Positions 1 to 8,706 of a DNA stretch of 64,000 nt are shown here, in pieces. Position 1 is the first letter of the stretch, and each line of letters opens with the position of its first letter. Location: NCBI RefSeq assembly GCF_003449035.1, contig NZ_QRGB01000001.1:3404876-3468875 (forward strand). The letters are read 5' to 3'. The position numbers were made by a program, and so were the translations under genes. Origin of the DNA: Pedobacter indicus. Its GTDB lineage: Bacteria > Bacteroidota > Bacteroidia > Sphingobacteriales > Sphingobacteriaceae. The notes below the pieces were generated by a model that saw only the letters and a program-made list of their open reading frames with translations, ran no database searches and was not told the origin of the DNA.

Positions 1-2
1 AT

Positions 3-209
3 CAGCTTAGCGAACTTCCTGAAAGCTTTTTTAATTTATCGAACCTGTTTCGAATCAATATTGGCGGTAATAACTTTAAATCGTTCTCATCAAGTTTTTC
101 TAAACTCAATTCTAACCTTTATGATATCGCTATCTATGAAAATCCTTGTTCAGAAGAAGAGGTAGAGAAATTAAAAAAACTGTTGCCGGATGTCGGGGTC
201 ACCTTTTAG
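3..209 (+). CDS. C-terminal end of a leucine-rich-repeat protein (partial)
   Basis: An open frame enters from the left edge and stops with TAG at 207-209. It encodes about 68 residues, beginning QLSELPESFFNLSNLFRINI and ending LLPDVGVTF. The spacing of L, N and F residues fits one or two leucine-rich repeats plus a C-terminal cap. The tail (NPCSEEEVEKLKKLLPDV) resembles the caps of bacterial LRR proteins. The start and most of the gene lie outside the window, so domain architecture and location in the cell cannot be judged. Confidence 0.6.
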   Translation, partial: QLSELPESFFNLSNLFRINIGGNNFKSFSSSFSKLNSNLYDIAIYENPCSEEEVEKLKKLLPDVGVTF

Positions 210-210
210 A

Positions 211-242
211 TCTTCGCACCCAATTATCTTCGCACCCAATTA
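211..242 (+). repeat. 16-bp perfect tandem duplication
   Basis: TCTTCGCACCCAATTA occurs twice back to back, at 211-226 and 227-242, just after the stop of the LRR gene. It is probably a replication-slippage duplication, and no function is apparent. Confidence 0.8.
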
Positions 243-270
243 AGATGTTTTAGAAGAGAAATCCCTAGGA

Positions 271-1404
271 TCATCGCGCAACAGCATCTAATTTCACCCG
301 ATAAACCCGATAGGGATATGTGGCTTTATCAAGACCGCCATTCCATTGTGGAAGACGATTAACCTGCGCCGCTGAGACGTAGAGGTAACCGTCAGTGCCA
401 ATACCGATTGAGTCTGGCCAAATTAGTCGCTTATCAGTAACAAGCGTCTTCAATTCTCCTTTCGGTGTTAAATATTTTATACTATAATCCATTGATGAGG
501 TAAAATAGATATTTCCAGCAACGTCCATGGCCATACCGTGGCAAACAACGGTCTCACCCATATCCTCGACTAAGCCCATCAAGTCATCATCGCTTAAACT
601 CAGGTCGGCCAGGTGTTCTGTAGCGATCCGATACAAATGCAAACCATTAATCGGCCGAAAATAGAAATACTCGTTATCTTTACTCAAAGCGACACCATTA
701 ATATTGGACTTGAAAATATTGCCTTGCTTATCAGCCATTTCTTTTCCTTCATAAGAAAGACTGAAACCCGGTACCGCTTGGGTCATCGGTCGATCTTTTA
801 ATACGGATCTTGTTTTACCGCTTTTTAAATCTAGTATGACAATAGCAGCCTGACCAGGGTCGGAAAGGTAAGCCAATTGTTTATCTGTGTCTACACGCAC
901 ATCGTTTAATCCGGATTTTTCTTTTGGTAGATCTTCAAAACGAAAGATATTCTTTACCTCATTACTTTTCAAATCAATTTGGAGTAATTTAAATTTTCCT
1001 AGACTTTCCTCTTCACCCCCATCCTTCCCAAATACGGAGTTTTTAGAAGCCGGCTTGGAATCCAACACCCAAAGCTGATCATCGGTGTCTACATAAAGGT
1101 CTTGTACATTGACAAAAACTCGATCTTCTGACCCTCCCTTTTGATTCCATTCTTCGTTTGGAAATGGCACCCGCTTGCCGTTTTTTATCTCGGTCAGACC
1201 GTAAACATAGGGCTCTCGTTTGGGAAAAGAAACAAACAACCGATTGTCAGAAGAGACGCTCACTCCGATAGGTTGAGATTTGCCAAGTTCAGCAGCCACT
1301 TCTAGCTTGTTCGACGGAGAGTGCTGAGCTGATACTTGCAGGGGGTTGGTTATTATCGCACAAAAAACAACGGTTACGCAGGTTGCTATCTTTTTATATT
1401 TCAT
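271..1404 (-). CDS. Major royal jelly/yellow-family secreted beta-propeller protein (SMP-30/gluconolactonase-like)
   Basis: This 377-residue protein has an N-terminal signal peptide of about 26 residues ending VSAQ, so it is probably periplasmic or secreted. The repeated short segments (SVSSDNRLFVSFPK, DLYVDTDDQLWVLDS, GMAMDVAGNIYFTSS, SIGIGTDGYLYVSAA) are blade motifs of the six-bladed MRJP/yellow family, which is related to SMP-30/gluconolactonase. Bacterial members have no settled substrate, so the function is inferred only at family level. The gene stands alone. The downstream neighbour on the other side is the LRR gene, and tRNA-Leu and rseP lie upstream in the same direction. Confidence 0.8.
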   Translation of the reverse strand: MKYKKIATCVTVVFCAIITNPLQVSAQHSPSNKLEVAAELGKSQPIGVSVSSDNRLFVSFPKREPYVYGLTEIKNGKRVPFPNEEWNQKGGSEDRVFVNVQDLYVDTDDQLWVLDSKPASKNSVFGKDGGEEESLGKFKLLQIDLKSNEVKNIFRFEDLPKEKSGLNDVRVDTDKQLAYLSDPGQAAIVILDLKSGKTRSVLKDRPMTQAVPGFSLSYEGKEMADKQGNIFKSNINGVALSKDNEYFYFRPINGLHLYRIATEHLADLSLSDDDLMGLVEDMGETVVCHGMAMDVAGNIYFTSSMDYSIKYLTPKGELKTLVTDKRLIWPDSIGIGTDGYLYVSAAQVNRLPQWNGGLDKATYPYRVYRVKLDAVAR

Positions 1405-1567
1405 AGAATATCAATTTGACTACCGTATGAATATACTATATTTAAAAAGAAAACATTGAAACCGTTTAAATAGTTTAGCAATTTCTATTATACCCTTAAA
1501 CTTTTTTACTTGACCCCTTTTTTGCTTGATCCCAAAACACGTGTGCAATACCGTATATTCTAAAAAA

Positions 1568-1604
1568 AGAAGCCCTGTAAGCAATGAACTTACAGGGCTT
1601 CTTT
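1568..1604 (-). terminator. Intrinsic terminator after tRNA-Leu
   Basis: A long stem (AGAAGCCCTGTAAG against CTTACAGGGCTTCT) with a 7-nt loop is followed on the minus strand by a T run. It lies about 12 bp beyond the 3' end of the tRNA-Leu gene. Confidence 0.8.
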
Positions 1605-1615
1605 TGTACTAGCTG

Positions 1616-1695
1616 TACCCAGGGCCGGGATCGAACCGGCACGGTTTCCCATTGGTGTTTGAGACCAACGCGTCTACCAATTCCGCCACCTGGGC
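1616..1695 (-). tRNA. tRNA-Leu (CAA)
   Basis: On the minus strand the sequence folds as a class II tRNA. The acceptor stem is GCCCAGG/CCTGGGT, with a G-U closing pair and discriminator A. The D arm is GCGGAATTGGTAGACGC. The anticodon stem TTGGT/ACCAA carries the loop CTCAAAC, giving anticodon CAA. An 11-nt variable arm is followed by a T arm containing TTCGATC. CCA is not encoded. The gene sits 62 bp downstream of rseP on the same strand and is followed by a strong terminator, so it may be read through from the rseP operon. Confidence 0.95.
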
Positions 1696-1757
1696 ATTGT
1701 TTTGTGTGGGGATGCAAATGTATTTATTTATCCTCCAAACACAAAATTTTATTTCAA

Positions 1758-3080
1758 CTATTTTTGAACCAATTTCAAGATATCATTGCCCATAACAAAG
1801 ATCATGAGGGCGACAATAATAACAAAACCCACCAGTTGCGCTCTTTCCATAAACTTATCACTCATCGGTTTTCCTTGCACCATTTCAATCAATAAAAAGA
1901 GGGTGTGACCGCCGTCAAGCCCCGGTATGGGCAACAAGTTCATCAATGCCAATGCCATGGACAGTAAACCTACCAGCGTCCAAAAACGAATCCAATTTAC
2001 TTCAGCTCCAAACATCTCTGCAATACCGACAGGTCCGGATAAGGCTTTCGATGCTTTTACTTCTCCAGCTGCTATTTTACCCAACCCTTTGGCATTGTCG
2101 ATCAATGAGCCCCAGGCAACCGAAGCGCCAACCGGCAAAGCTTCAAAGAAGCCATATTTTACTTGATCTATCGGGAAATATCGTGGAAAAACCACACCAA
2201 GAATACCGTCATCAGAGATGTTGGCTGTCAATTCAACCTCTTTACCATCACGGTAGACCAGGAAATCGACCGCCTGCCCTTTTTTATCGGCCATAACATC
2301 GGTAAACTCATCAGCGTAAGTAACGGGCTGCCCTTCTACCCGTAGAATACTATCACCTTCCATAAATCCGGCTTTTTCAGCTGCGCCCCCTTCCTGAAGG
2401 GATTGAATGGCATTCAAATAAGCTCTGGGTGCCACAAATTCATCTACACCGTGATCAGAAATATCATTTAGAATATCGAGAGGAACCGAGATATGTTGTG
2501 TCTGCCCTCCTCTTTCCACGGTTAGATCTACACCACCCATCAGTACATCCGAGCTTCGGATATCTTCAAAGTGGACAACCTTCTCGCCGTCTATTTCTAA
2601 AATACGGTCACCTGTCTGCAATCCGATCTCTTTACCAACTATACCTGGAACAATCCCCTGTGTTAGCTTCTCATTGCTGATGAAGGTATCACCGTATTTG
2701 AAGGTCAGCATCCAGAAAATAAAGATACCCAGAACGATATTAACGAAGATACCCCCTAACATAACGATCAGGCGTTGCCATGCTGGTTTAGATCGAAACT
2801 CCCACGGTTGCGGCGGCCCCGCCATTTGCTCTGTATCCATTGATTCATCAATCATCCCCGCAATCTTTACATAACCTCCTAAAGGCAACCAGCCGATTCC
2901 ATATTCACAACCTTTATAATTAAATTTAAACAACTTTACACCCCAAGCATCAAAGAACAAGTAGAACTTCTCTACCTTGATACCGAAAGCCCGAGCAGCT
3001 AAAAAGTGCCCCAATTCATGTAAAACTATTAGTATTGAAAGGCCCAGAATCAACTGCCCCGTCATAATCAAACCATCCAT
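1758..3080 (-). CDS. rseP: RIP metalloprotease RseP (site-2 protease)
   Basis: This 440-residue inner-membrane zinc protease carries HELGH at residues 21-25 and the second metal-ligand motif LDG at about 388-390 (NLLPIPGLDGGH). Between them lie membrane segments and two PDZ-like regions (VGKEIGLQTGDRILEIDG and AAEKAGFMEGDSILRVEG). Site-2 proteases cut membrane-spanning anti-sigma factors and remnant signal peptides. The gene follows dxr by 23 bp, a neighbour arrangement common in many bacteria. It is probably the last protein gene of an operon starting at the 6572 membrane protein. An ATG five codons in (MTGQ) is an alternative start. Confidence 0.95.
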   Translation of the reverse strand: MDGLIMTGQLILGLSILIVLHELGHFLAARAFGIKVEKFYLFFDAWGVKLFKFNYKGCEYGIGWLPLGGYVKIAGMIDESMDTEQMAGPPQPWEFRSKPAWQRLIVMLGGIFVNIVLGIFIFWMLTFKYGDTFISNEKLTQGIVPGIVGKEIGLQTGDRILEIDGEKVVHFEDIRSSDVLMGGVDLTVERGGQTQHISVPLDILNDISDHGVDEFVAPRAYLNAIQSLQEGGAAEKAGFMEGDSILRVEGQPVTYADEFTDVMADKKGQAVDFLVYRDGKEVELTANISDDGILGVVFPRYFPIDQVKYGFFEALPVGASVAWGSLIDNAKGLGKIAAGEVKASKALSGPVGIAEMFGAEVNWIRFWTLVGLLSMALALMNLLPIPGLDGGHTLFLLIEMVQGKPMSDKFMERAQLVGFVIIVALMIFVMGNDILKLVQK

Positions 3081-3103
3081 ATGCTATTTTTATTCTTTTT
3101 CTA

Positions 3104-4270
3104 TTAATGTCTTTGTTTTTTGATTGCTTCCCTTGTGTAAGCTCTACTTTGATGATCAATTTTCGAAAATGTTTCTAGATCTGGATTTTTCTCATGATCA
3201 ATTTTCACCATCGTTTCTTCAATCAATTCACTCATTTGTAAAAAGCCAATCTCTTGGTTCAAAAACGCTGCCACAACAATTTCGTTGGCAGCATTTAATA
3301 CACAAGGCATAGATCCACCTTTCTCTAACGCTTGGTAAGCTAACCGAAGATTAGAAAATGTATCCATGTCTGGCTTTTCAAATGTCAGCTGTGATAATGT
3401 ATTAAAATCTAATCGCGGAAGCTTATTCTCTACTCTTTCGGGATAAGCAAGCGCATATTGAATAGGAAGTTTCATATCTGGCAAACCCAACTGAGCCTTG
3501 ATAGAACCATCTGAAAATTGAACCATAGAATGAATAATGGACTGAGGGTGGACCACCACGTCAATTTGACATGCTTCTACCCCAAAAAGCCAATGAGCTT
3601 CGATTACCTCTAACCCCTTATTCATTAAGGAAGCAGAGTCTATTGTAATCTTTTGCCCCATAGTCCAGTTAGGGTGTTTCAACGCATCCCTGAAAGAAAC
3701 GTTACGTAGGTAATCACGGTTTTTCCCACGAAACGGACCACCAGAAGCCGTCAGGATGAGCTTCTCTACAGACTCAGACCTTTCTCCCATTAAGCATTGG
3801 AAAATTGCCGAATGCTCAGAATCGACCGGCAAAATGTCAACATCATTCTGTTTCGCGAGTTTGGTAATCAGTTCGCCAGCTACGACCAGTGTTTCTTTAT
3901 TGGCCAGTGCAATTGCTTTTTTTGCTTTTATCGCATTGAATGTAGGCACTAAACCAGAAAACCCAACCAAAGCGGTCAGTACAACATCGATCGAAGGAAT
4001 TTGTACTACTTCCGAAAGTGCATCAGTACCAGCGTAAACTTGGACATTTTCGTTAGCTAAAGCCTCCTTTACCGTGCTATAGTGCTCCGGATTGCTAATT
4101 ACAACAGCTTGAGGTTTAAATTCCAATGCCTGATCAATTAGCAATCTGTAATTATTAGCCGCCGTCAGCACATCAGCTTTAAAGAGATCGGGATGACTCT
4201 TAACAACCTCCAAAGTTTGTGTCCCGATACTTCCTGTAGACCCGAGTATGGCGATATTTCTTTTGTTCAC
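3104..4270 (-). CDS. dxr: 1-deoxy-D-xylulose 5-phosphate reductoisomerase
   Basis: This 388-residue enzyme converts DXP to MEP with NADPH, the committed step of the non-mevalonate isoprenoid pathway. It has the N-terminal NADPH-binding motif GSTGSIG (residues 10-16), the family stretch ALANKETLVVAGE, the metal-site region LPVDSEHSAIFQ, and the substrate loop TASGGPF. Its length matches the family. The start is GTG. The preceding GH3-family gene ends with a TGA inside a 4-bp GTGA overlap, so the two genes are translationally coupled. rseP follows 23 bp later. Confidence 0.97.
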   Translation of the reverse strand: MNKRNIAILGSTGSIGTQTLEVVKSHPDLFKADVLTAANNYRLLIDQALEFKPQAVVISNPEHYSTVKEALANENVQVYAGTDALSEVVQIPSIDVVLTALVGFSGLVPTFNAIKAKKAIALANKETLVVAGELITKLAKQNDVDILPVDSEHSAIFQCLMGERSESVEKLILTASGGPFRGKNRDYLRNVSFRDALKHPNWTMGQKITIDSASLMNKGLEVIEAHWLFGVEACQIDVVVHPQSIIHSMVQFSDGSIKAQLGLPDMKLPIQYALAYPERVENKLPRLDFNTLSQLTFEKPDMDTFSNLRLAYQALEKGGSMPCVLNAANEIVVAAFLNQEIGFLQMSELIEETMVKIDHEKNPDLETFSKIDHQSRAYTREAIKKQRH

Positions 4271-5766
4271 AGGATATATTTTTCTAATTCTTCTGCCATT
4301 GATCGATCATTGGATAAACGGGGTAATTTATTCTGACCACCCAGTTTCCCTTTCGATTTCATGTAATTTATAAATGCTCCTTTCTGCACAGGGCTAATTT
4401 TTAAGGGTTGCAAAACTTTACCTTCGATCAAATCAAAATAATACGAATTCTTCTTCTGCAAGGCTTCGTCTACTCTAATCCGAAATGATTCCAGATCTTC
4501 CGGAAGTTTATTAAACTCAATAAACCATTCATGATAAGGCAGTTCATCACCACCTGGTGTTACCTGCGGTGCTACTGTAAACTCAACAATCTCAACTTTT
4601 TCGTCTTTAGCCACCGACAGTAGGGCATGCTCGACCTCTTCTCCTATCACATGTTCACCAAATGCAGAAATGAAGTGTTTAATTCTCCCGCTTACAATAA
4701 TACGATAAGGATTTAAAGAAACAAATTTTACGGTGTCACCAATACTGTACCCCCAGAGTCCCGCGTTGGTATTTAAAACCAGGGCATAGTTAACCCCCAC
4801 TTGCACGTCTGCCAGCGATAAGCGGGTTGGTTTTTCATTAAAAAAATCATCTGCGGGAATAAACTCGTAAAAAATACCCGAATCTGGCAAAAGGAGCATA
4901 CTCCTTTCATCTTGCTTGTCCTGAAAAGCGATAAAACCTTCAGAAGCCGGATAGGTTTCTATAGAATCTACCTTCTTTCCAATACTTTCTTCCAATTTGG
5001 CCCGATAGGGTTCGAAATTTACACCGCCATATACGAACAGGCTAAAATTCTTAAAGATATTTTTTATTCTTTCACCATCGGCCCTAGCGATCAATCGATC
5101 GAAATACATTTGTACCCAGGGTGGGATACCCGAAATAAGCCGCATATCCTGCTCTATCGTTTCATCGACAATTGCCTCAATCTTGGCTTCCCAATCCTCA
5201 ATACAATTTGTTTTATATGATGGTAGGCGGTTTTTTTGTAGATATGAAGGGATATGATGTGCTACAATACCAGACAATCTACCAAAATCGACTCCCTTCT
5301 TCTTTTCTAAAATGGGGCTCCCCTGAACAAATATCATCTTCCCATCAACGAAATCAGATTTCCCTGTTTCATAAATATAATTAAGCAGTGCATCTCTCGC
5401 CGCGCCTATTTGCTCAGGAAGAGATTCTTTTGTCAAAGGGATATATTTCACTCCCGACGTAGTACCTGATGTTTTTGCTAAATAAGAGGGTTTACCAGGC
5501 CATAAAATGTCCGCTTCTCCATTTACGATCCGATCAATGTATTTTCTCAGATCTTCGTAATCTTGAACCGGAACATACTTTTTAAAATCTTGGTAATTTT
5601 TTATTTCATCAAAATGATGGTCTTGACCAAAGGCGGTATTTCTGGCGGTTGAAATCAGCTTCCGGAACGTCTTCTCTTGTAAAAAAACAGCATCTTTACG
5701 CCAGCGACCTATTTTTCGTGAATTATACGCCGCGTATATTTTACTTAATGATGCTTTTATACCCAT
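4267..5766 (-). CDS. GH3 auxin-responsive promoter family protein (acyl-adenylate-forming enzyme)
   Basis: About 499 residues from an ATG at 5766; a TTG lies three codons upstream. The adenylate-forming nucleotide motif YLAKTSGTTSGVKYIPLT lies near residue 100, followed by IETYPASEGFIAFQ and GLWGYSIGDTVKFVSLNPYRI, all characteristic of GH3 proteins. Plant GH3 enzymes join amino acids to auxin or jasmonate. Bacteroidota homologues are frequent but uncharacterised, so substrate and product are unknown. The gene overlaps dxr by 4 bp and follows the membrane protein at 5787 by 20 bp, which places it in the isoprenoid/rseP operon. Confidence 0.88.
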   Translation of the reverse strand: MGIKASLSKIYAAYNSRKIGRWRKDAVFLQEKTFRKLISTARNTAFGQDHHFDEIKNYQDFKKYVPVQDYEDLRKYIDRIVNGEADILWPGKPSYLAKTSGTTSGVKYIPLTKESLPEQIGAARDALLNYIYETGKSDFVDGKMIFVQGSPILEKKKGVDFGRLSGIVAHHIPSYLQKNRLPSYKTNCIEDWEAKIEAIVDETIEQDMRLISGIPPWVQMYFDRLIARADGERIKNIFKNFSLFVYGGVNFEPYRAKLEESIGKKVDSIETYPASEGFIAFQDKQDERSMLLLPDSGIFYEFIPADDFFNEKPTRLSLADVQVGVNYALVLNTNAGLWGYSIGDTVKFVSLNPYRIIVSGRIKHFISAFGEHVIGEEVEHALLSVAKDEKVEIVEFTVAPQVTPGGDELPYHEWFIEFNKLPEDLESFRIRVDEALQKKNSYYFDLIEGKVLQPLKISPVQKGAFINYMKSKGKLGGQNKLPRLSNDRSMAEELEKYIL

Positions 5767-5786
5767 AAATATCAAATTCTATTCTT

Positions 5787-6572
5787 CTATATAATATTCT
5801 GCATGATCGACGGATCTGAATCACCTTTATAATCATGAACCATTTTTCGATAGGCAATAATGAATGTCACGCTGGATAAAGGAATAATCACAAATGAGTT
5901 TATGAGACTTAATATAGTCGAAATAAAGGGATAACCACGATAGCTAAAATATAAATAGAGCGATCCCGATAACGCAAAAAAGGCGATAATTAAAATAATC
6001 TTTACAAAATTTCCACGGGTTACAGCCAAACTTAACCGTATAGACTTAAAAGGCGATTCTTTTTTGTCCAGAATGAAGAATGGGAAAAACGCTATCCGCA
6101 GAAATGTATAAGAAAAAAGAATAATGGTTATTACGTAGACCATGTTAACCATCATCTCTATGTCGACCAAATAGATCAAAGGAAAAAACACGACAGAAAT
6201 GATCAAATAACCTAAAAAGGTACCGACTGTAATGGTCAATACACAAGCAAAAAAATAGATAATCTCTTTTAAAGTCGGGAAGCTTTTTCTGAGCTTAACT
6301 TGGTCTGCAGACTTATCTAAAACCTGAAAAATGTGCTTGAAAAGCGTAAGTTGGATACTGAAATACAAGAATAAGAACAACAGAGCCATAAAGACGCTGA
6401 GTACGATGTTTACACTGCTTAAATAGGCGGCAAGTATACCGGAGATATTAGAAACAATAAAGAGTGAAAAACAGATGCCTGCGATTGCTAAGTACCGCTT
6501 TTTTAGAACATCCCAAGCATCACTAATAACATCGTTTACGACAAAAGTGCTCTCTTTTAAATAATCAATCAT
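5787..6572 (-). CDS. Uncharacterised multi-pass inner-membrane protein
   Basis: This 261-residue protein has about six hydrophobic segments, including YLAIAGICFSLFIVSNISGI, IVLSVFMALLFLFLYFSI and VVFFPLIYLVDIEMM. A conserved-looking loop (FFILDKKESPFKSIRLSLAVTRGNF) is typical of glycerophosphodiester phosphodiesterase membrane-domain-like or DUF975-like proteins. I do not recognise a specific family. It is first in an apparent operon with GH3, dxr and rseP. A -7 element (TAATTTTG on the minus strand, 6598-6605) lies 25 bp upstream of its ATG. Confidence 0.7.
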   Translation of the reverse strand: MIDYLKESTFVVNDVISDAWDVLKKRYLAIAGICFSLFIVSNISGILAAYLSSVNIVLSVFMALLFLFLYFSIQLTLFKHIFQVLDKSADQVKLRKSFPTLKEIIYFFACVLTITVGTFLGYLIISVVFFPLIYLVDIEMMVNMVYVITIILFSYTFLRIAFFPFFILDKKESPFKSIRLSLAVTRGNFVKIILIIAFFALSGSLYLYFSYRGYPFISTILSLINSFVIIPLSSVTFIIAYRKMVHDYKGDSDPSIMQNII

Positions 6573-6597
6573 GAACCCCGCTTGGAGAAATATTATA

Positions 6598-6605
6598 CAA
6601 AATTA
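6598..6605 (-). promoter_or_regulatory. Candidate -7 box (TAATTTTG) for the 6572-dxr-rseP operon
   Basis: The minus strand reads TAATTTTG, matching the Bacteroidota -7 consensus TAnnTTTG, 25 bp upstream of the first ATG of the operon. No clear -33 TTTG was identified. Confidence 0.45.
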
Positions 6606-6623
6606 GATAAATAATACGATAAA

Positions 6624-7565
6624 TTAATAAGGTTGGTCGCGTTTTAGCGCTTCCGTACCCTTCGCTGGCTCCCAATTAGCCTTTGGTTCAAAATGATGCC
6701 AGACAGCGGCTGAAATATCCCTCATTAACTGGCTCGCTTCGTTGTCATAAGTCCAGCTGCGATCCTTATTATTTTTCGTGCCAATGTATAGAACATAGTC
6801 GCCATGCGGCGCATTGACCATGATCAACTCAGACCGCGAGGCATCTACCGCACCCGTTTTAGACGCCTTCTGAACGTATGGTGGAATTTGCGAAGCCGCA
6901 TTATCTACATAAAAGCCGCTTGTCATTAACCGATACATCTGCTCGCTCGCCACCTTATCAATTAGTTCGCCGTTGCGAATTTTAATCAATAAAGATGCCA
7001 TCTCTCGTGGCGTGGTTTGTCCCCAACCATAAATTTCCCAAATTTTCTCCCTACCTTCAGTTCTAGAGTTCACACGCGTATCTTTAAGACCGATGTCAGC
7101 CATCACCTTATTGATTTCTGCACCTCCCCCGGCAAGTTCCTGACACCAAAGAGACGTTGTATTATCGCTGTACGTGATCATTAAAGAAGCAAGAGTTCTA
7201 AGATCAGTTTGTGAGCTGTCTTTATAGAACTGCATAAGGCCCGACCCGCCATAGGCGCGACTGTCATCGTAAACCATCGGCTGATTAAGAGTATACTTAC
7301 CATCTGATATTTTCTTGAAAAGTCCGATTAGGATGGGGACCTTCACGACACTTGCTGTAGGAAAGATAGTATCTGCATTGATCGCAACCTCCTTATGTTT
7401 CTTTAAATGGTATACATAGACACCAACATCACCTTGATGGTTTTTCGTTAATTCTTCCAAAGTTTTCTGCAATTTCTTGTCGGTCTTAACAGATTGGGCA
7501 AAAGTGATATGCGTCATTGATAGAACTGCGATAAGTATGATTAGCTTTTGGTAAAATTTATTCAT
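6624..7565 (-). CDS. Class A beta-lactamase-fold serine hydrolase
   Basis: 313 residues from an ATG at 7565, chosen because it begins a clean signal peptide ending THITFAQ. The catalytic motifs of the class A serine beta-lactamase/transpeptidase fold are present and correctly spaced: S72-V-V-K75, S133-D-N135 and K236-T-G238. A WEIYGWGQTTPREMA stretch occupies the omega-loop region but lacks the usual E166-x-E-x-N signature. This argues for a beta-lactamase-related hydrolase of unproven substrate rather than a confirmed resistance enzyme. It is probably periplasmic. TATATTTG lies 17 bp upstream. Confidence 0.8.
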   Translation of the reverse strand: MNKFYQKLIILIAVLSMTHITFAQSVKTDKKLQKTLEELTKNHQGDVGVYVYHLKKHKEVAINADTIFPTASVVKVPILIGLFKKISDGKYTLNQPMVYDDSRAYGGSGLMQFYKDSSQTDLRTLASLMITYSDNTTSLWCQELAGGGAEINKVMADIGLKDTRVNSRTEGREKIWEIYGWGQTTPREMASLLIKIRNGELIDKVASEQMYRLMTSGFYVDNAASQIPPYVQKASKTGAVDASRSELIMVNAPHGDYVLYIGTKNNKDRSWTYDNEASQLMRDISAAVWHHFEPKANWEPAKGTEALKRDQPY

Positions 7566-7582
7566 GATTTCACATTTATAAA

Positions 7583-7590
7583 CAAATATA
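7583..7590 (-). promoter_or_regulatory. Candidate -7 box (TATATTTG) for the serine hydrolase
   Basis: The minus strand reads TATATTTG, a full TAnnTTTG match, 17 bp upstream of the ATG at 7565. This also supports that start over longer alternatives. Confidence 0.55.
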
Positions 7591-7669
7591 CAATTTGCTT
7601 TAGTAGTTCTCTCAATGAAAACCATACCTTTAGTGCAAAACATTCTTTAAATAATACTGTTTTTAGAGT

Positions 7670-7966
7670 ATGAGTAAATTTGCAGAACTAATAAATTCAG
7701 ACAAACCTGTTTTAGTCGATTTTTTTGCTGAATGGTGTGGTCCTTGTCAAACCTTAAAGCCCATTTTACAGGATCTAAAAAAATCTATTGGTGATAAAGC
7801 TACAATATTAAAGGTAGATGTAGATAAAAATCCCGCCCTAGCTAGTTCATTAGGAATACAGGGTGTCCCAACGTTGATTATTTTTAAAAATGGGGAGGCA
7901 AAATGGCGCCAAAGTGGTGTTCGTCCCTTGGGAGAGCTGACTGAAGAGCTTTTAAAACACGCTTAA
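7670..7966 (+). CDS. Thioredoxin
   Basis: A 98-residue cytoplasmic thioredoxin with the redox motif W22-C23-G24-P25-C26 and the cis-proline stretch GVPTLIIFKNGE. It has no signal peptide and is the usual length for a minimal thioredoxin. It is followed after 2 bp by the rhodanese lipoprotein gene, so the two are cotranscribed. It would act as a general thiol-disulfide reductant. A link to sulfur transfer by its neighbour is an inference from context. Confidence 0.95.
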   Translation: MSKFAELINSDKPVLVDFFAEWCGPCQTLKPILQDLKKSIGDKATILKVDVDKNPALASSLGIQGVPTLIIFKNGEAKWRQSGVRPLGELTEELLKHA

Positions 7967-7968
7967 CT

Positions 7969-8463
7969 ATGAGAAATACAATTAAAAATATTAGCAGTAT
8001 GCTGCTAGCTGGCATTATTATGTCTGGATGTGCTTCACTTAAAAAGTCACCCGAAAAAAACACGTCGGCTACCCAAGTTGAAACGTCGACTGAAGTATCG
8101 TCTAGTACCAATGCTAGTACGACAGCTTCGACCAATGAAGTGTCAAATGTAAAGACTGTAAATACAGATCAGTTCAGTCAGCTTTTGCTTCTGGATGAGG
8201 TACAGGTGCTCGATGTTCGCACCGCTGAGGAATATCAGAGCGGCCATATCGAAGATGCGGTCAATATTGATGTACAAAAGGAAGACTTTCAGGAAAAAGC
8301 TGCCAAGCTTGACAAAAACAGACCTGTTCTTGTTTATTGTCGATCTGGCAAAAGAAGCATGAAAGCCGCGTCAGCCTTGGAGTCCATGGGTTTCAAGAGG
8401 ATTGTGAATCTTGATGGTGGTATGCTTGCTTGGGAAGAGGCCGACAAACCAGTGGAAAAATAA
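7969..8463 (+). CDS. Rhodanese-domain lipoprotein
   Basis: This 164-residue protein has a lipoprotein signal peptide with lipobox MSGC (Cys21), a Ser/Thr/Asn-rich linker (about residues 30-62), and a rhodanese domain with the active-site loop C124-R-S-G-K-R-S. The family transfers sulfane sulfur. Here the enzyme is membrane-anchored on the outside of the inner membrane or in the outer membrane. It starts 2 bp after the thioredoxin stop. A periplasmic rhodanese coupled to a cytoplasmic thioredoxin would need an electron relay, so functional coupling is not certain. Confidence 0.9.
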   Translation: MRNTIKNISSMLLAGIIMSGCASLKKSPEKNTSATQVETSTEVSSSTNASTTASTNEVSNVKTVNTDQFSQLLLLDEVQVLDVRTAEEYQSGHIEDAVNIDVQKEDFQEKAAKLDKNRPVLVYCRSGKRSMKAASALESMGFKRIVNLDGGMLAWEEADKPVEK

Positions 8464-8518
8464 TATATTTCCAAATCAGCAAATTTAGACGTAAATTCGC
8501 CCTCTCAAATTTTTATCC

Positions 8519-8605
8519 GGAGAGGTGTCTGAGTGGTCGAAAGAGCAAGCCTGGAAAGTTTGTATACTCGCAAGGGTATCCTGGGTTCGAATCCCAGTCT
8601 CTCCG
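8519..8605 (+). tRNA. tRNA-Ser (GGA)
   Basis: An 87-nt class II tRNA. The acceptor stem GGAGAGG/TCTCTCC has discriminator G. The anticodon stem CAAGC/GTTTG carries loop CTGGAAA, giving anticodon GGA. The long variable arm TATACTCGCAAGGGTAT forms its own stem, and the T arm contains GTTCGAATC. CCA is not encoded. A strong terminator follows at once. Confidence 0.96.
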
Positions 8606-8610
8606 CAAAA

Positions 8611-8656
8611 ACAAAGCTTAACTGTTTGATATCAAATAGTTAAGCTTTGTTTTTTC
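8611..8656 (+). terminator. Intrinsic terminator of tRNA-Ser (probably bidirectional)
   Basis: The stem ACAAAGCTTAACT/AGTTAAGCTTTGT has a 14-nt AT-rich loop and is followed by a T run. It is flanked on the other side by A residues, so it could also stop minus-strand transcription leaving the 8707-9267 gene. Confidence 0.8.
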
Positions 8657-8706
8657 TACCAATACCTTTTTAGGTATCACTTACTTGTCTTCTATCAGCA
8701 AAAATA

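Noticed and set aside
1584..1895. 103-residue open frame on the plus strand
   Set aside because: It runs through the antisense of tRNA-Leu and the terminator and into rseP; its sequence is the complement of the tRNA and has no protein-like character.
6624..7565. Calling the serine hydrolase a resistance beta-lactamase
   Set aside because: SxxK, SDN and KTG are present, but the omega-loop ExxxN signature is not clear, so only a fold-level call is supported.
8430..8621. 63-residue open frame over tRNA-Ser
   Set aside because: It is produced by the tRNA sequence itself and overlaps the rhodanese gene end.
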